NCBI GenBank assembly: GCA_934168275.1
Contig: CAKPNA010000013.1
Location: 1-13,533 of the forward strand
From: an uncultured Bacilli bacterium
GTDB lineage: Bacteria; Bacillota_I; Bacilli_A; RF39; UBA660
DNA: 13,533 nt
Reading direction: 5' to 3'
Shown piece after piece: positions 13,222 through 13,533 of this stretch (within the stretch, counting starts at the first letter, position 1; each line of letters starts with the position of its first letter). The notes below the pieces were generated by a model. That model ran no database searches. It saw nothing but the letters and a program-made list of their open reading frames with translations, and had not been told where the DNA came from. The translations under genes and the position numbers were made by a program.

Positions 13222-13348
13222 AAAAAAATGAATACAGAAAAATACCGTATTCATCTTTACTTTATAATATCAAGAATAATTATATAGCCTTTGACCCATT
13301 ACTTATATGTAATCAGGTGAGATAAATACATCTACTTTCCGTTTCTCG
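13222..13348 (-). ncRNA. infC leader with transcription attenuator (L20-type)
   Basis: About 125 bases of leader between promoter and infC. The terminator pairs ATGAATACGG (13254-13245) with CTGTATTCAT (13237-13228), one G-U pair, 7-base loop, then six T (13227-13222). An earlier segment TGTATTTATCT (13330-13320) can pair for 11 bases with AGATGAATACG (13256-13246), that is, with the terminator's left arm, forming an antiterminator. Between them is another hairpin (ATTAC/GTAAT plus ACC/GGT near 13319-13291). This matches the idea of the Bacillus infC leader, where L20 binds an rRNA-like structure and causes early termination; the L20 site itself was not identified. Confidence 0.75.
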
Positions 13349-13354
13349 TTATAG

Positions 13355-13383
13355 ATTATATTATATAATATGCCTAAAGTCAA
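13355..13383 (-). promoter_or_regulatory. Promoter of infC-rpmI-rplT
   Basis: Near-consensus: TTGACT (13383-13378), 17 bases, TATAAT (13360-13355) on the minus strand. The start is predicted near 13348. It is the strongest promoter match in the window. Confidence 0.88.
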
Positions 13384-13396
13384 GCAATATTTGCTT
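13382..13396. repeat. Inverted repeat next to the infC -35
   Basis: AAGCAA-TAT-TTGCTT is a perfect inverted repeat whose left end overlaps the -35 by two bases. It has no T tract after it on the minus strand, so it is not a terminator; an operator is possible, as is chance. Confidence 0.35.
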
Positions 13397-13472
13397 AATT
13401 TTGTCATTATTATCTAAAAAAGATATGTAATTTTATGTTTACATGTCCTTTTTACATAAACATAAAAAAAAT

Positions 13473-13533
13473 ATTGGCAATTTCCTATTTTTGCATTTCT
13501 GCTATCGTCGGCGTTAAAGTGCTTAACTTCTGT
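13473..13533 (-). rRNA. rrf: 5S ribosomal RNA, 3' part
   Basis: The minus strand from the right edge reads ACAGAAGTTAAGCACTTTAA followed by CGCCGACGATAG, the most conserved part of bacterial 5S rRNA (ACGGAAGTTAAGC...CGCCGATGGTAG in Bacillus). It continues through a short AT-rich arm to GGAAATTGCCAAT, the 3' strand of helix I. About half the gene is present and its 5' half is outside. Eight T follow at 13471-13464. An rRNA operon is therefore directly upstream of, and codirectional with, infC. Confidence 0.93.

Noticed and set aside
13435..13463. Hairpin ATGTTTA/TAAACAT downstream of 5S as the rRNA terminator
   Set aside because: On the minus strand the T8 run precedes the hairpin instead of following it, so it does not have intrinsic terminator form.
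1..13533. Mollicute-type UGA=Trp genetic code
   Set aside because: Full-length PheT, PheS, PilC and IF-3 frames are intact with TGG Trp codons and no internal TGA is needed.
1..13533. CRISPR array, transposase, integrase, tRNA or phage genes
   Set aside because: No regularly spaced repeats, no recombinase motifs, no terminal inverted repeats with target duplications and no tRNA cloverleaf were seen.

Overview
The window is AT-rich DNA from a low-GC Gram-positive bacterium. Most genes have strong AAGGAGG-type ribosome binding sites, intrinsic terminators are short hairpins with U tracts, and there is a phenylalanine T-box and an infC leader attenuator, all typical of Firmicutes. TGG is read as Trp and every reading frame is intact under the standard code, so this is not a UGA=Trp mollicute. 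A type IV pilin-like system, YtxG/YtxH and TasA/camelysin-like secreted proteins fit an uncultured gut Bacilli/RF39-type or Erysipelotrichia-type lineage; that placement is inference. All sixteen protein genes but one are on the minus strand, so transcription runs from right to left.

Right end to centre (13533 to 6895) is the translation block. The 3' part of a 5S rRNA enters at the right edge. It is followed by a consensus promoter, a leader with an attenuator, and infC-rpmI-rplT (IF3, L35, L20). infC appears to start at an AUA codon and L20 carries a 60-odd-residue Lys/Thr tail. After a terminator comes frr (ribosome recycling factor) with an unrecognised 240-aa gene, then a Phe-specific T-box leader and pheS-pheT, which end in a terminator.

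The centre (6895 to 5020) holds a promoter with a palindrome over its -10, driving two paralogous secreted proteins that resemble TasA/camelysin at their signal peptides. Facing them is the only rightward gene, a VrrA/YqfQ-like protein. The two converge on a bidirectional terminator.

The left part (5020 to 1) is the cell-surface block. A pilC-pilD pair (platform protein and prepilin peptidase) ends at a terminator. Next is a four-gene unit with its own promoter: a lipoprotein, an acidic and probably disordered 302-aa protein, and ytxG- and ytxH-like genes. Last is a prepilin with its own promoter, ending at a large bidirectional hairpin. The pilin is presumably processed by PilD and assembled through PilC; no assembly ATPase lies in the window.

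Most content is familiar. The parts most likely to be under-described are the secreted paralogue pair and its palindromic promoter, the 302-aa protein, the 240-aa protein, the tailed L20 and the AUA start of infC.
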